A DNA stretch of 64,000 nucleotides from Streptomyces pseudovenezuelae (GTDB taxonomy: Bacteria > Actinomycetota > Actinomycetes > Streptomycetales > Streptomycetaceae): positions 1 through 64,000 of the forward strand of contig NZ_JARXVH010000005.1 in the NCBI RefSeq assembly GCF_029892565.1. The letters run 5' to 3'. Below are positions 62,646 to 64,000 of the stretch, in pieces. The notes below the pieces were generated by a model. It saw only the letters and a program-made list of their open reading frames with translations. It did no database searches and was not told the origin of the DNA. Every line of letters starts with the position of its first letter. Position 1 is the first letter of the stretch. The translations under genes and the position numbers were made by a program.

Positions 62646-63773
62646 TCACATCAGCGGAGTGAGGAAACGGCGCAGCGCCTCCTCGTAGGACGCCGGGTCG
62701 GCGTTCCACATGGCGCCGTGCGGGGCCTGCCGGACCGGGTGGAGGGTGACCAGGCCGGGGCGGGCGTCGGCGAGGCGGCGGGAGTGCTCCCAGGGGGCCA
62801 GGGTGTCGTCCGGGCCGTGCAGGATCAGGGTCGGGACGGTGAGCTGTGCGGCGTCGGCGGCCTCGGCGGCGGGGTCGCCCCGCAGGCCGGTGCGGCCCTG
62901 GGCGGCCCGTACCGCGAGCGGCAGCAGGGCGCCGGGCGTGTGACGGGCCGAGGCGAGGGCACGCAGCGTGGCCGGCCAGCTGAGCACCGGGGAGTCCAGC
63001 ACGAGCCCGGAGACGCGGTCGCACAGTCCGGAGCGCGCGGCGGCGCGCAGGGCCATGGTGGCGCCGGTGGACCAGCCGTACAGGACGACCTTCGCCGCGC
63101 CGAGGCGCACGGCGTGCCGGATCGCCGCGTCCAGGTCGCGCCACTCGGTCTCGCCGAGGTGGTGCAGGCCGTCCGGGGAGCGGGGCGCGCCGGGGTCGCC
63201 GCGGTAGGCGAGGTCGAGGACCGGGAACCGCTGGCGGTGCAGGAACTCCATGACGTTCATGGGGTGTTCGCGGGTGGCGCCGAGGCCGTGCACCGTGATC
63301 ACCCAGGTGTCCCGCACACCGGGCACGAACCAGGCGGGCAGGGCGCCGAGTTCGCCGGTGACCTCGACGTCGGTGTGGTCGAGGCCGAGGGCGGTGCCGG
63401 GGTCGCCTACGTGCACCTTCGGGGTGAGCCAGACCTTGTCGCCGGGTTCCAGGGTGCCGTGCGTGACGCGTTCCAGGCGGCGTACGACGGTGTCGGCGGA
63501 GTGGTTGGCGCTGTCGAGGACGGGCCCGACGACCGCGTGGCTGCCGTCGCCGGCCAGGCCGTAGGTGCCGGGGCGCAGGGATGCCAGGGCGCGGGTGAGG
63601 GCGATCTGGCCGGCCGCCGTGGCGTGCACGGTGAGCCGGGGTTCGGTGGGCAGCGGTCTGCCCGGCGGCGCCTTGAGCGCGGCGTCGCTCGCGAACCGGC
63701 CGGCCGCCACGGAGGCCGCGCCGGCGGCCAGGGCTACGGTGACGGCCGCGGCCGTTGCTTTGACTGTGCGCAC
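62646..63773 (-). CDS. Alpha/beta hydrolase, signal-anchored
   Basis: A 375-residue protein with an N-terminal hydrophobic segment (VRTVKATAAAVTVALAAGAASVAAG, signal or anchor), a 120-residue N-terminal domain, and an alpha/beta hydrolase fold: VHGLGATREHP, nucleophile Ser in LYGWSTGATMAL, Asp in LILHGPDDTLAP, His in RQAPHGAMW. Likely secreted or membrane-bound esterase/peptidase; substrate unknown. GTG at 63773 is the start. Confidence 0.86.
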   Translation of the reverse strand: MRTVKATAAAVTVALAAGAASVAAGRFASDAALKAPPGRPLPTEPRLTVHATAAGQIALTRALASLRPGTYGLAGDGSHAVVGPVLDSANHSADTVVRRLERVTHGTLEPGDKVWLTPKVHVGDPGTALGLDHTDVEVTGELGALPAWFVPGVRDTWVITVHGLGATREHPMNVMEFLHRQRFPVLDLAYRGDPGAPRSPDGLHHLGETEWRDLDAAIRHAVRLGAAKVVLYGWSTGATMALRAAARSGLCDRVSGLVLDSPVLSWPATLRALASARHTPGALLPLAVRAAQGRTGLRGDPAAEAADAAQLTVPTLILHGPDDTLAPWEHSRRLADARPGLVTLHPVRQAPHGAMWNADPASYEEALRRFLTPLM

Positions 63774-63880
63774 CCGTCCAGTGTCGTGGCGGACCCGGTC
63801 ACCGGCCAGCCGGAGGGAGGGACGGGTGACATCTCTTGTGAAGCGCCGCCTCTCGGCCTCACCCCCGTCGCGCCCCGCCC

Positions 63881-64000
63881 TCAGCCCCGCTGCCCGTACC
63901 CCCGCAACTTCTCCCCCACCTCCGCCAGCTGCTCCCCCGTGAGCAGCGTCGGTGACAGCCCCGGTACCGAGGACGCCGTCAGCCACAGGCGGCACATCCA
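63881..64000 (-). CDS. 3' end of a gene entering from the right edge
   Basis: Minus-strand reading from 64000 gives WMCRLWLTASSVPGLSPTLL then TGEQLAEVGEKLRGYGQRG and a stop at 63881-63883. Only 39 residues are inside the window. The helical C-terminus (LAEVGEKLRGYG) is not diagnostic. I cannot identify the protein. It ends 108 bp upstream of the hydrolase start on the same strand. Confidence 0.6.
   Translation of the reverse strand, partial: WMCRLWLTASSVPGLSPTLLTGEQLAEVGEKLRGYGQRG

Overview
The window is high-GC DNA (about 70% or more) with actinobacterial codon use, frequent GTG and TTG starts and ATGA/GTGA gene junctions. It carries chaplins, a Spo0M-like protein, a streptophobe-family membrane protein, a Gbn-like nucleoid protein and a fabG-fabI pair, so it is almost certainly a Streptomyces chromosome. 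From memory, gene order follows the conserved core segment that in S. coelicolor runs roughly from SCO1792 to SCO1850; that is recollection, not a search. There is no phage, IS element, CRISPR array or tRNA, and no clear sign of recent transfer.

Layout. 1-330: leader and promoter of an rRNA operon transcribed off the left edge. 330-6511: alkyladenine glycosylase, Spo0M, PEBP protein, HNH nuclease, SPFH/NfeD pair, ABC ATPase and a conserved unknown. 6734-7408: two tandem cysteine-less short chaplins, each with its own terminator. 7575-9378: GAF histidine kinase and NarL-type regulator, translationally coupled. 9593-11559: SDR plus QueA-like protein, overlapping. 11864-15228: secreted SLT-domain protein with a structured leader, then a double-FHA ABC transporter on the other strand. 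15460-18866: streptophobe-family protein with two amino-acid repeat arrays, followed by a degenerate 54-bp tandem array. 18867-23718: serB, SixA-like phosphatase, small membrane proteins, and an MFS exporter divergent from a GntR/FCD regulator. 23894-25371: fabG-fabI operon. 25653-29898: tldD, tldE and tyrS. 30014-34566: membrane and small proteins, moaA, and an acetate-type symporter with its DUF485 partner. 34892-38088: two tandem secreted subtilases.

38131-46972 is a catabolic-looking block: CoA-transferase, CopD-like protein, zinc alcohol dehydrogenase, VIT-type metal transporter, two related amidohydrolases, SDR and an acetoacetate-decarboxylase-family protein. Operator-like repeats sit at two of its promoters, and no dedicated regulator lies inside it. 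47167-51932: DEDDh exonuclease with a BRCT-like tail, zinc-ribbon protein, SURF1, GH15 enzyme and SDR. 51955-55102: Asp23/Gls24 envelope-stress operon and a divergent partner. 55119-58214: enoyl-CoA hydratase, Gbn-like protein and an ABC-F ATPase, with an unusual GATC cluster between the last two. 58305-59139: a PQQ-type protein gene broken by apparent frameshifts. 59367-64000: zinc metallopeptidase, VOC protein, HEAT-like protein, alpha/beta hydrolase and the 3' end of a gene that runs off the right edge.

Most of this is core Streptomyces housekeeping and development. The parts that stand out are the back-to-back repeat arrays at 17206-18762, the GATC cluster beside gbn, the cysteine-less chaplin pair, the operator-like repeats of the catabolic block, the QueA-like/SDR pair and the frameshifted PQQ gene.
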